Source: Symsagittifera roscoffensis
Taxonomy: Eukaryota; Xenacoelomorpha; Acoela; Convolutidae
Length of the DNA: 64,000 bases
Assembly (NCBI RefSeq): GCF_963678635.1
Contig: NC_087068.1
Span: 35,969,436-36,033,435, forward strand
Reading direction: 5' to 3'
Both the position numbers and the translations under genes were made by a program. Positions 53,831 to 64,000 of the stretch are shown here, piece after piece. Every line of letters starts with the position of its first letter. Position 1 is the stretch's first letter. Below the pieces are notes generated by a model. The model worked only from the letters and a program-made list of their open reading frames with translations. It searched no databases and was not told where the DNA came from.

Positions 53831-56800
53831 TATATTGAATGCCTTAAATGTAGCTAATCTCAGGTGTTATTTTGTGCCCGGAATCGATTGTTATCATATT
53901 CTGGTTTAACTAATGAACCAATAGGTTTAATTTTTTGCGTTTTTATCGATATTTGTTGCTAGCAAATTTTTCAAGTCTGTTTTTTTCTCTTTTGTTTTTG
54001 TGGTGTATAACGAGATCAGCTGTATCAAGTTTTCGTTTTCCGAAAAAAACTTAGCTTTGATCAATTAACTATAAGTGCTGTCTAACAAGTTATGGATTCC
54101 CAAGCTGATCGCCCTGTGTTTTTAACCCCCTTTTTCCTAACCCCCTCTCGTAGAAACCCAAATTTAGATCACCTCACAACAATTTAACCTATTGTTAGAA
54201 TCAAAGTGAAACTTACTTGAAAGGTATTCGGAACTATATTGTCGGTACACATCAAAGTTTTAATTGCAAATAATTTCGCAAACCAATATGAATTAACATG
54301 CACGCTGCTAAATGCGTTTTAGTCTTGAACAGAAATGACCTTACCGATAGTCTAGACTTTGATATGAACTTGAAAACGAATCCGACAAACATGATTCAAA
54401 ATAGCTACCAAATTTGATTAAATTTTTCCAAAACTGAACTTGATCTTGAAACAATTCCGGCCAATGAAATGTTGATTGGCTGAATATAAACGAAATAAGG
54501 AAACAGAACTGGTTGTGAACAAAAGTTGATCTAAGCGGACCATTTTTTAAAAAATACCGATCATTTTAAGTAAAATTTTTTTTTTCGATATACAAAGCAA
54601 TGTCTAATTTTGCCGTTATACAAAGCGATGTCTAAAGGGTTTGCCAGCCCGTAGTCCCAGCCTAGCGTCCCATTTAAAGGAGCCGTGTTCCGGGATTAAA
54701 TTGCTAGAGAGAGCATTTTTCAAACGCAAGTCAAGTCAACGCGTTTTTTTACGTCTTCGGGAGGCTGCAAGGAGACATCTTTTCTCAGGAGACAACAGTT
54801 GACAAACGAAGTTTTAAATTGAAATTTTATACAAAGAGCAAAAAACAAATCTTCGTAAACATGCATAATAATCTGCACTTTTCTGTTGAGTACCCGGTGC
54901 TTTTTCTTTTTTGTGAATTGGTGCCACCTCAAGGCGTTATAGAAGTTTCAATTTTAGGACGGAAGAGTTTTCCATATATGGGATGCGATCCAGTGAAGCG
55001 CTTGAATAGCGGCCTGCTCAAAATCAAGCTAATTTTTTTTCAGGTCTTTTATCACGGACTCAGATCCTTGATGTTTTTTAAAAACTAGTCGAGCATCAAG
55101 TTTGCCCGTGGAAAAATCGTGATTATGTTCACCCCTCGTTTCAATAAAATTTTCTTCATCTGTAACTGATGTTGCGCGTCATTAATGAGTTTGGTATTTC
55201 AAGCAGTTCCAATTTGCAGTTGTCTTGTTTTTGCCTTTAAGGTAATACTAATCGTGGCCTAATACCACTAGTGTTTGTTTGTCTTTTGAAAATTAAGTAA
55301 AATGAAAAGACACTTCAAGCATTATATCTGTTAGAGTGGTATATCAATGGTTAAAGAAATAGGCAGCATGATTGTTTATAAAACTAACAAACTTTGTATG
55401 TTGCCTTCAATTAGCACCATGTAGGTTATCGAATTGCAACTAGTTTTGAGCGACAAATGCATGAAGTGAATTAAGAATGGCTTCTTTGGCCCCAATTATT
55501 ACACCTAATTGGAATACTACTATGAGTGTAAAAGGACTCAATAAATTGAGTTAACTTGAAACAAATAATCGGTATGAAAAGGAGGTTAAATTGTTGTGGG
55601 GTTATCCTGTTATGGATTTATAATGTAGGGGGTGTAAGCATAGGGTGTAAGCATAGGGTGTAAGAGTGGGACACCCAAGTTATGGTAGACTGAACAATTG
55701 ATGTCTCGAAAAGAAAGTTTTACCATCTAGATTTTAAAAAAGTACTATCAATCATGTAAATTAAATGTATCAAAAATTGTCATGGTCATTTAAATTAAAG
55801 TAAAAGAGAACACTTAAAAAAACAGAAACAATAATGGATCATTTGCTATGGACGAAACTGCAAACTCATTGTCGCGTGACTGAAGATTTCAAAAATCTGT
55901 TTTGAAAAATTTCAGCTTTCTTCTTGAATTGAAAGTGAAGTTTATTTAGTTAGCGTAAGTTATACCTTATAGCAACTAATAGCAAGTGTCAAATCTTGCA
56001 ATCTGATTGGCTTCAAATTTGGTTACACAGATTTATTATATCAGATTCTAATTTTTTTTATTCCATTGACATCTTCACGGATTGGGAAAGAAAAAAGACA
56101 AAGGTTTTTTAATGAAGTTGTAGTTTCACGAAATACAAGATAGGAAACATTTTTAGCCTTATGAAACATAACGTTATATCAATCGTGGTTTTTTTGAACA
56201 AAAAATTGATAAGAGTTATTAGAACACGTACGAACAACATAACCTGAAGTTTTTTAGTGTTTTCATAGACAACTCAACGGCGATTGGTCGAATTACTCAC
56301 GCTCGAGATAGATTTACGGCAAGTTTTGACGAAGAGTTTCTCTGTATCGAATTTTTCTAAATTATTGGTTCAATTTTTCTATCAATGGCATATTTGGAAT
56401 TTTTTATCGATCTAATGAATTTGAAACCTTTTTGTATCACGTGTCCGTGCTTGGAAGAAAGTAACGGAAACTCGGTGCTCGGTGCCTCATACGAGCATCA
56501 GTTTCATGGTGTATTGATTGGATTTATTTAGGAAGACCAAATATATTTGGAATAACCTAATATCTTCTAATGTCAACTTGTATCACAATTGAACATCCGA
56601 AACACAAAGTTTGAGAGTAAAAACTTCCGGGGTGGACAAAAATTCCAGGTGAAAATTTTCGAAAACAGAGATTCGGAATCGCATCACCATGCATCTGAGG
56701 GTGTCTTAGGTTTTTTGATAATTGACCAAAAACAAGCTAATATCGTTGCTACTACAGAATGTTTCAAGGGGTTAGTTATACAAGGTATGCATTAAAAACA

Positions 56801-57280
56801 TTTACACGAATTCGATTGATGATTAGAATGAGTAGCCATTTTATATTCATTTTGTTTCATAAAACATATAATTGAAAAAAATGGCTAAAATATTTACTCC
56901 TCATTTTTTGGTCTGTATTAGTTTTAGAAGCAAAAACTACTGTCAAAAATGTCCAGAAAAATTACACGCAGATAGAAATTAAATTTTTTCGGTTTCTTCA
57001 AAGTCTTATAAAAATCAGCATTGTCTTTGTTAGAGAATTTAAAGTTAGCACGAAAGTGTTGTCAAAATAGATGCACATGTGAAGTTTCAACCATTGCAAA
57101 AAAAATTGCAAATTAACGGTACAACCACTGATTAACATTCAGTGCATTTCTTGGCCTATTTTGCTCCCGACTTATATTCAATATTTATTGAACAATTGGT
57201 AAGACAGGCGCAAAATGGTTATATATGGCTATTTTCCTCTTCCTCTCACTTCACCTAACAGTACCAATGTTTAAAAAAGC
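53831..57280. other. No gene recognised; small tandem repeat
   Basis: A 13-bp unit GGGTGTAAGCATA occurs nearly three times at 55,630-55,666. The ORFs at 54,819-55,088 and 56,589-56,795 lack recognisable motifs or paired splice sites. No RNA gene seen. Confidence 0.4.
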
Positions 57281-57282
57281 AG

Positions 57283-57580
57283 CACGGATATAGGATTTTT
57301 TCGGAAGGCGATTTTAAAAAAAATGTTTTTCGGGTGTTATCGGCTGTTTTTGATTGACCAAACTCCAAAATTTTGGTCAACCAGATCCCATTCCCACCAT
57401 TTTTTTTAGCACGACAGCCAATTTTTTTTGGAAAAAACAGGCAAAAAAGATGTTTTTAAGCTTTTTTAGAAAGTTTTGACCAAAATGGGACCATTTGGGT
57501 GGTCAGAGGTTCGAATCCCTGTGGTAGGGGGAAGAGGTGCCCACCCACTTCCCCATATCAGCTCTTGAGTAATAAAATGA
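57283..57580 (+). repeat. R3 copy with tRNA-like B-box string
   Basis: It starts ACGGATATAGGATTTTTTCG and ends with a GC-rich block containing AGAGGTTCGAATCCC and GTGCCCACCCACTTCCCC. GGTTCGAATCC matches an RNA polymerase III B box, but I find no A box at the right distance, so a tRNA-derived SINE is possible only. Confidence 0.5.
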
Positions 57581-57621
57581 AATTATTTTTTTTAAATAAG
57601 AAAATGTTTGGAATCACATTC

Positions 57622-57818
57622 TGTGATGTGATTTTTCAAATTTCACATTTAATAAACTTAAGGACAGGTCTTAGCTTGACCTTCAACATAGTCTACTCCT
57701 TCGGCCTGATCTTGCTCATTTTTTTATCAAATTTTTCTATGAACAAAATTTCACTTATTTTGGTAATTCTACTTACTCTTTTAAACTGACTTAGATATAG
57801 CATTACAATACTTTGTCA
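57622..57818 (+). repeat. 5' LTR of the old element
   Basis: Runs from TGTGATGTGA to ACTTTGTCA. It shares CTTGACCTTCAAYATAGTC and TTAGATATAGC with the 3' copy. Confidence 0.7.
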
Positions 57819-58479
57819 TGGCGTAGCCAAGCAAAAGCGAATCAAACGTGGGAGGGATCCGGCAAATTCCGGCAAAACCATTCAATCGACCACCTAGTTC
57901 CGTGGGAAGATTGAAAATTTGTGTTCCAATTAGCAGTAATAGCTCAGAATAAAATAGAATGTGGCTATTTACTAAATCCAAGCGAGAGAAATCCTGTTAC
58001 TCCGCATATGTTAGAAAATGCCCCAGATGGCAACGAAACCGAAGAACAGAAAAAATAAAGCCAGATTAGAAAAAGATTTGGCGATATACAGACGTTACAT
58101 TGGCGAACAAACAGCGCATATCATTCAAAGAATTTTGAGAATTTCAGATAATAGCTTTCGATAGAAAGATAAAATTAACTTTGGAAAGACCAAACCTCCT
58201 ACAGGAAGCAAAAAGATAAAAAAATTTCTAGAACAGTTTTGGGAAGCCTTAGCAGAAATGGCAAAGAAATGCGACATTTCCAGCGGAAATAAAGAATGGA
58301 TATGCGACATCTTCATAAAAAATTTCAAAAATTATGATATCCAGAGCAAACTGTTTACAGAAACGTTACCTGTATTGAAAAAGTTGAACTTTGCTCTTTT
58401 AGACGAGAAGAAGTTAACCATCACCTGAAAATGACCTACAACTTCAAAACACCTGTTAAATTTGTACAAAGCAAAAATT

Positions 58480-60300
58480 TTAATGAAAAATTGTTGTCAA
58501 GAGAGAACCTGCTTTGGCGATTTAAAGAGGAAACTTATGTATAAATTGCGGCGGAAACTTATCAAAGGATCACTTACCAGTCTGGCCAGCTGAGGACGCT
58601 ACATGACAAAACTGTTAATAAAAAGAAAACTTCAAAGAATTGTAAATCGAAACGTCAAATTTTAAACATTGCAAACAGCCTAATTGTGAATAGCTTAGAT
58701 GATGAAAATCCGTCGGTTTACACTGGTGTAAAATAATAAACCACCCACATAGGGAATGTTTTTGAGTTATTTTTGCGTGGTCCGAAGGAGTTCAAAAATA
58801 TAATGGTGAACACTTTGTGCTAACAATTACAACTACTTACGACGAAGATAGAAAAGAAGTGAAAAAAAAATTAGAAATAGCATTTTGCGATGAAAACCAA
58901 TTATTATATGCCTGAACAATAAAGTTGATTCCACTAGCCCTGTTAGTTTCAAAAAAAATATCCTGCCCGAACTTAAATTGAGAAACCCTTATGTCAAAAT
59001 ACACCTAGAGAATCAACCAGCCAAGGAACTATATTGTGGACAGTAGTCAAGACTATCGGCAAAATCGAAATTCCAAAAATTCTAAAGTATAAAACAAAAA
59101 AGGATGCTCCTTTATCTAACAGAAGATCAGGCAAAAAATATTCTAGGCAACGACAATCTAACAAAAGTCGGAATACAAATAGCCCAAAAAAACTGTTCAA
59201 AATACATTTCTCCTAGACTGAACAAAGGAAAAGCAATCATTGCCGCGCAATCGACGGCAGATTTGAGTATTGCTATACGATTGAATCATTGCCACAAAAG
59301 AACAGAAGTCCAACGGACGAAAACTACGACTCGTAGGACCTGTCGAAAAAGACGGGAATGATTGCAACAGAAATCGTATGGATAACCTAATTACCAAAAA
59401 TAACATTTTTAGCAAAATTGAAATTCGAGATAAGAAGACCTTTTACTTTGAAGACCTTAACGCCCAATTCGTAAACTCTTATAAATCTAAAAACGGTTTA
59501 TCCGGTGAAAAAACTGTTTGAAAATATGGCATTGCGTTGAGAAAATCTGGCTCGTTGAAACCTCACACTTTTCCACACATCGCTTTTCTCCAAACATCGC
59601 TAACCCAAAATTTGAAGCAGGTAAGATCGGAACGAAAAAAGTTTTGACGCTTCCATCGGAAACAGTCCCCGAAAACGTCAAATCACAGCCACCAAAATGA
59701 CGACTTTTGGACAATGAAACACTACCCTTCATTCCGCCTTCTTCAACTGTCCAATCATTAAAAGGAAAACGACATGCCAGGACCAACGCTAAGACAGTGG
59801 TCAGACTAAAGAACACCGTCAAAAAGAAACGACAAACCAAGGAGCCAAAAACCTCAGTAGGAAACACCCTCCCCGATTGAAGAAAGTTAATTTGTCAGAT
59901 TACTTTGCATGCGTCTTCTATCTTAGATACATGGAATGGTCACTGAGAGCTTTTCACTATAGAGACGTGGGGAGCGAGAGAATCATTTCTGATCACCAAA
60001 AAGATTTAAACTTTTTTAACTCAGATAGCATGGTTCTAGATCACAAGATTAGGACTAATACTGAAATTTTAGACATACCACAGTTGAGAGACTGCCCAAT
60101 TTCATTAGTTCCAGCTGCTCACTCTGGAACACAATCCAATGTATCAAGACTCGGCTATCGAAAAAATTCCAGTCTACAAAAATGTCGATTCGTCCGAAAA
60201 AATGGAGGTCGGAAATCGAATGGGTAAACCTTTTTGTAAAGTTTTCGTAGATCGTCAGGTAACGCTGGTCCACCCAACTTTTTATTGATAGATATTTCAG
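58480..60300 (+). pseudogene. Decayed gag-protease of the old element
   Basis: CINCGGNLSKDHLP (about 58,544) starts a zinc-knuckle region. A second knuckle follows at about 58,603, where several of the expected Cys, Asn, Lys, Gly and His codons are now stops or substitutions. VDSTSPVSF near 58,931 is at the position and in the form of the retroviral-type protease D[ST]GSPVSF motif, with the Gly replaced. Downstream are scattered open stretches (59,104-59,361 and 59,877-60,227) without assignable motifs. Confidence 0.65.
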
Positions 60301-61038
60301 AGATATTCTAGATCGTACGGTTTGCCAAAGAACTCTACCTTGATCGATTAATCACCCGATATATCCGCCTCAATCGAGGATAACACAAAGGAGTGCAGCG
60401 CAGTAGAACACGATTTGCCAATACTACTATGCCAACTATAAATCCGCAACCAAAAATAATTTCAACGGATACACCTATCATTTCTGATCGTGAAAACGCT
60501 ACTGAACAACCCGAGATCGAACCAGTAGACATCGTCCTAGCTTCGAACAGTTTCACGTCACTTTCCTCGCGAGAAGAGTTGGAAGTTTCAATACTACTTC
60601 TCAGTCTGATAGTCAAATTCCTTCGAAAATTGGCAGATTTCTTTCGGGAAAACCGAACTTTCGGAATTAAATTTCCAGATTTAGAACTACATTCTCAATC
60701 ATATTTATTGGTCTTCATTTGGATACAAATCCAAATTTGCTTAAATATGCAGTGCTAAATGTTTTCTCAGGATTCATTTAATGTGTAGTTGCCATAGTAA
60801 CCATTCATAATACTATTTTTTCTTTCTTTTTTATACCTAATCACACTCCGTAGGAGTTTTTTCCACTAATGTCCCATCATCACCGGTCTAATTTTTTTAC
60901 ACCTATAATAGTTAGTTCTCTGATTTTATAGCTCAAACAATCACCTCATTTATGAGTTCGCAGAGAGAAAAGAGATATTGTAATAATTTTGTACCCATAA
61001 TTTACTTTTAAAAACCTTTCTCAAGTATGGGAAGTGTT

Positions 61039-61235
61039 GTGATCTGGTTTAATAATCCTCACATTTAATTGATTTAACGAAAGATCATAACTTGACCTTC
61101 AATATAGTCCGTTCCCTCGGAGTGCTTTTGCGCATTTTTTATTCTAATGTTTGAATGAATAAGTATTTCACTTCCTTTAACAATTCTTCTTATTTTTTTA
61201 AATTGAATTAGATATAGCTTTATAATATTTGGTCA
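61039..61235 (+). repeat. 3' LTR of the old element
   Basis: Runs from TGTGATCTGG to TATTTGGTCA, 197 bp, aligned with 57622-57818. Confidence 0.7.
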
Positions 61236-62046
61236 CCAGAAAAACCTAATCAAACAGCATGCGATTCATTTTAAGAATCTGACACGACGAAAAAGAAAAT
61301 TAAACAGATAAGAAGATGAAAAATTTGCTGAAAAATTATGCAGGCAGTTCAAAGAAAGGCACCAAATAGAATCAGCTTCGCAGTTTAAAAAATCAGGCTA
61401 TTTGTTTCAGAAAATTTAGTCAATTTGTTTCAACGAAAAAAGTTTTGTTTTATGTTAGAATGGTCAGACTCGGTAAACCTTAAACCTTGACTAATAATTG
61501 GGAGCAAAAAATAGCAAAATAGGAGCTCACTAAAAAAGCTAATAAATTCATACGGCTGTTTCGCAGTTAAGAAAAATAAGGCCATTTGTTTCAACCGGTC
61601 AAGATAGCGTAAGAAATTTTGACTGATTGATTTTTCCCCTCCCCTCGTTCGAGGAAATCGTAGATCTACCCACTCGGCACGCTCAGACATTATTTTTTGA
61701 GAAAAGAATTACAGAAGATAATTTTTGTTTTATCTCCGCATAAGTGCACGTGCTTCAAGTTAGTGTTGATTAGTGTCAGCATCAAAATATCGGTACTCGC
61801 GTTGAACTTTTGATCTGTTTTGTGGCTTTTTTCCAGTTTCCCAACCCCTCGTAAAATTACACAAAAAACTTACGTTCACAAATTATTCACACGGCAATTT
61901 GCTTTAAAAATGGAAAAATTTGTTTATTTGTGCCCGCTGACACGTTTGAATGCAGTTTATAACATTAAAAGTCATTTTTAATAGACTTTCTTGTATTGAA
62001 TATCAGGAAAATGGAGGGGGAAAAGAACCTTTCATATATTGATTAG
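61236..62046. other. No gene recognised
   Basis: AT-rich. An R3 head on the minus strand lies at about 61,640. TTTTCCAGTTTCCC near 61,833 repeats the string of the inverted repeat that follows. Confidence 0.4.
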
Positions 62047-62056
62047 CCGAAAAAAT

Positions 62057-62284
62057 GGCTCTTTTCCAGTTCCCCCCCCCCCCTTTCAAATTCAATTTTG
62101 AAAAGCCTATTTGACGTTGTCACAATGCAATGAAATTTGGCGTGGTGAACAAATCGATAATTCTGAACAGATTTGTTCTTCATACTTTACAGCGTAACAT
62201 CACGCATTTAGCCGTAATAACACGTAAAACAAATAAAAAACTCGGTATTTTGAAAGGGGGGGGGGGGGGAACTGGAAAAGAGCC
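62057..62284. repeat. Inverted repeat with C12 and G14 runs
   Basis: The left arm 62057-62090 (GGCTCTTTTCCAGTT, C12, CTTTCAAA-type end) is the reverse complement of 62249-62284 apart from the length of the homopolymer. The spacer is about 160 bp. Both arms are flanked by GCCGAAAAAAT in the same orientation. Confidence 0.7.
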
Positions 62285-62469
62285 GAAAAAATTTAGGTGG
62301 GAAAAACTGGAAAACAGCCTGTTTAGTTTTTTTCTCCAGGGTTGGCAAGCTGAATCAGATTTTTCCAAACAAGCTCAAACCACTCACAACAGGACAAAAT
62401 TTGTGGGCATTGCAATATTGAAAAGTGTTATTTGTTTTATACAAAAAGCAGTTTGAAATCAAAGAGTAA

Positions 62470-62990
62470 CAAGACTGCTCGTATCAGGCTGATGACCTGA
62501 ATGTTCCGATTGCCTTAATGGTTTATGGAGCAGTAGTAACAAAAGAAGTTAAATGTAATGAAATGAAATGAAATTTTTTCTTCTAAAATTGAAGTTTTCT
62601 TTTAAAATTATCACCCCACACGCGTCTTAAAGTATAAAAGAATAAATTTTGCTCCTTGTAACAAATCAATTATGGCAAATACGCTTCTTTCATCCAATTT
62701 GGAACGGTTTTTAAGACGGATTATATCTCCGTTGACGCCGTAATAGCGCGAAATAAATCGCGCGTTAATTGTCACAAATTGGCCAAAATGGCAATCTTTA
62801 AACCTCCATAACTTTACGAAAAATGATCACAGGTGAAATATCTTAAGTTCAAGACAACAATACCTTTTGAATGATATAAAAAAATCCGTCAAAAAGAGCT
62901 AGTTAAAAAGTTCGAAATTTGTCTGAACAAAAAAACCCACCCCGAGCACAAATATTTCGTTACTTTCGTATCGAAAGTCAGAACAAAAAC
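62470..62990 (-). repeat. R4 copy, inverted
   Basis: This is the reverse complement of 20,690-21,212, with about 500 bp followed throughout. The terminal hairpin is TCAGG/CCTGA next to CAAGACTGCTCGTA. A short ATGAA microsatellite interrupts it near 62,555. Confidence 0.75.
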
Positions 62991-63109
62991 TGATGACTAT
63001 TTGTCCGTTTTTTCAAACTGATTTCCTCCATGTCTACAACCTCCTAAAATCAGTTGTTCACGCATAGAAACTTTTTTGTTTGTGGCGCGGAGAAAGAGGT
63101 AAAAAAGGA

Positions 63110-63655
63110 AAATTGGTGTATATTTTTTAATATTGCCGCTGCTAAGTATCGCTCCGACTTTCAAAGAAAACGGAATATTTATGCTCGGTGTAATTTTTTT
63201 ATTCAGTCAATTTTCACCAATGGAAATAAAATAAATTTCAACGAAAATTTTTTATACCCGTTGAATATATCAACTTCTTGAGTTCAAATGTATAAAAAAT
63301 ATTTCATGTCCAATTATTTTTTGTAAAGTTCTGGGGGTTTGAAAATTGCTAAATAGGTCATGTTTTGAACTAATTTATGCGCGCTTTGAAGAATCTATTC
63401 ATATTGCTGAGAGCGTCACTCGAATTATTTATGCATGGCGATAAATCCCGTTCAACAATATTGTTCCAAATTGAATTGAGGCTTGCTAATTGGTCGAATT
63501 ACTTTCGTACGACTCATATTTTACACTTTTATATTGTCTAAACTGTATAGGTTTTCAATATTTTCTTTTCCAAAATTTATTAGATATGAATAAAGGGACA
63601 TTAGGAATAATCAGGGCATTGCCCTGATATACGAGCAGTCTTGTTTGGTTTGTAG
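63110..63655 (+). repeat. R4 copy, diverged
   Basis: It starts near CTCCGACTTTCAAAG, includes CATGTCCAATTATTTTTTGT, and ends CAGGGCATTGCCCTGATATACGAGCAGTC (shown shortened). The hairpin CAGGGC/GCCCTG is perfect. Together with 62,470-62,990 it makes a head-to-head pair. Confidence 0.65.
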
Positions 63656-64000
63656 TTTTGTTTCGTTCTGTTCTCATGAAAAACTCTTAAATTTTGTTGA
63701 AATTAAATTTCATTTCTCTGCAGTTATGTTCTTGTTTTTTTTTACTTTACTTAAATTTCATTTGCTATATGCAAAACTAAATTTTTTCTCCAAAAAAATT
63801 GTGCTAAAATAGTTTTGAATTTAAGAATTTGCTGTTTTCTAACCCCTCCCACAATTGAGTTTCATTTTTAAAGTTTGCTTAACGTTGACCTTCTGTGCAA
63901 AATTTTCATGAAAAACTTATTCTCATACTAAACTCATTTCGGCGCAAAATCATTCATCACATAGAGAATGCTAGAATGCTTGACACTTGAAAACTTAATA

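Larger units (their letters stand above)
57622..61235 (+). mobile_element. Old, internally deleted Ty3/Gypsy-like LTR element
   Basis: Two 197-bp sequences, 57622-57818 and 61039-61235, both TG...CA, align without gaps but differ at roughly a fifth to a quarter of sites. TGGCGTAGCC directly follows the first (primer-binding site), and GGGAAG lies just before the second. The 3.2-kb interior has gag and protease remnants but is too short for a full pol. No target duplication remains. Orientation is plus. Confidence 0.75.

Noticed and set aside
57500..57530. tRNA gene suggested by GGTTCGAATCCC
   Set aside because: No A box or cloverleaf stems at suitable distances; the string is part of repeat R3.

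Overview
The window looks like AT-rich DNA from an invertebrate animal. It has spliceosomal introns with recognisable donors and acceptors, a multi-exon ion channel gene, a second spliced membrane protein gene on the minus strand, and many retroelements and dispersed repeats. The species cannot be named from the sequence.

Region 1 (1-6.3 kb) is repeat-derived: a tandem duplication at the left edge, an AT-rich stretch of short palindromes, and the decayed 3' tail of a retroelement polyprotein ending at 4877. Region 2 (6.3-18.7 kb) holds at least ten plus-strand exons of a cyclic-nucleotide-gated-type potassium channel. All the internal intron phases agree. The exons encode a turret and pore with a GFGD filter, S6, C-linker helices, then a second S5-like segment, a second pore with a degenerate filter, a second S6, a long linker and a cyclic-nucleotide-binding-like domain. 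Both ends of the gene are missing. Its introns are full of repeats, including a 515-bp foldback. No gene was recognised between 18.7 and 24.2 kb, only dispersed repeats.

Region 3 (24,161-43,064) is the main find: one 18.9-kb LTR retroelement. Its two 410-bp LTRs differ at one base in my reading, and it is flanked by a 4-bp ATAC duplication. In order it carries a leader, a small basic ORF, a very large gag with one CCHC knuckle, a Ty3/Gypsy-order pol (protease, reverse transcriptase, RNase H, DD35E integrase), a membrane plus proline-rich ORF, an env-like ORF with signal peptide and transmembrane segment, a further P/S/T-rich ORF that starts inside the env stop codon (ATGA), and a 1.7-kb 3' region holding an intron-like segment and a 158-codon antisense ORF. 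About seven in-frame stops and seven or eight frame changes interrupt the ORFs. That is hard to square with nearly identical LTRs unless the copy was mobilised in trans, the LTRs were homogenised, the stops are recoded, or the assembly has errors.

Region 4 (43-53 kb) has a degenerate tandem repeat and a minus-strand gene. Three of its exons (49,276-47,141) join in phase to give a multi-pass membrane protein whose tail carries two PPxY motifs. A fourth minus-strand exon with a TM segment lies upstream at about 52.1 kb. Region 5 (57.6-61.2 kb) is an old Ty3/Gypsy-like element with two 197-bp LTRs, wrecked zinc knuckles and a protease relic. The rest is interspersed repeats, including a family whose end carries a short hairpin next to a conserved CGAGCAGTCTTG motif.
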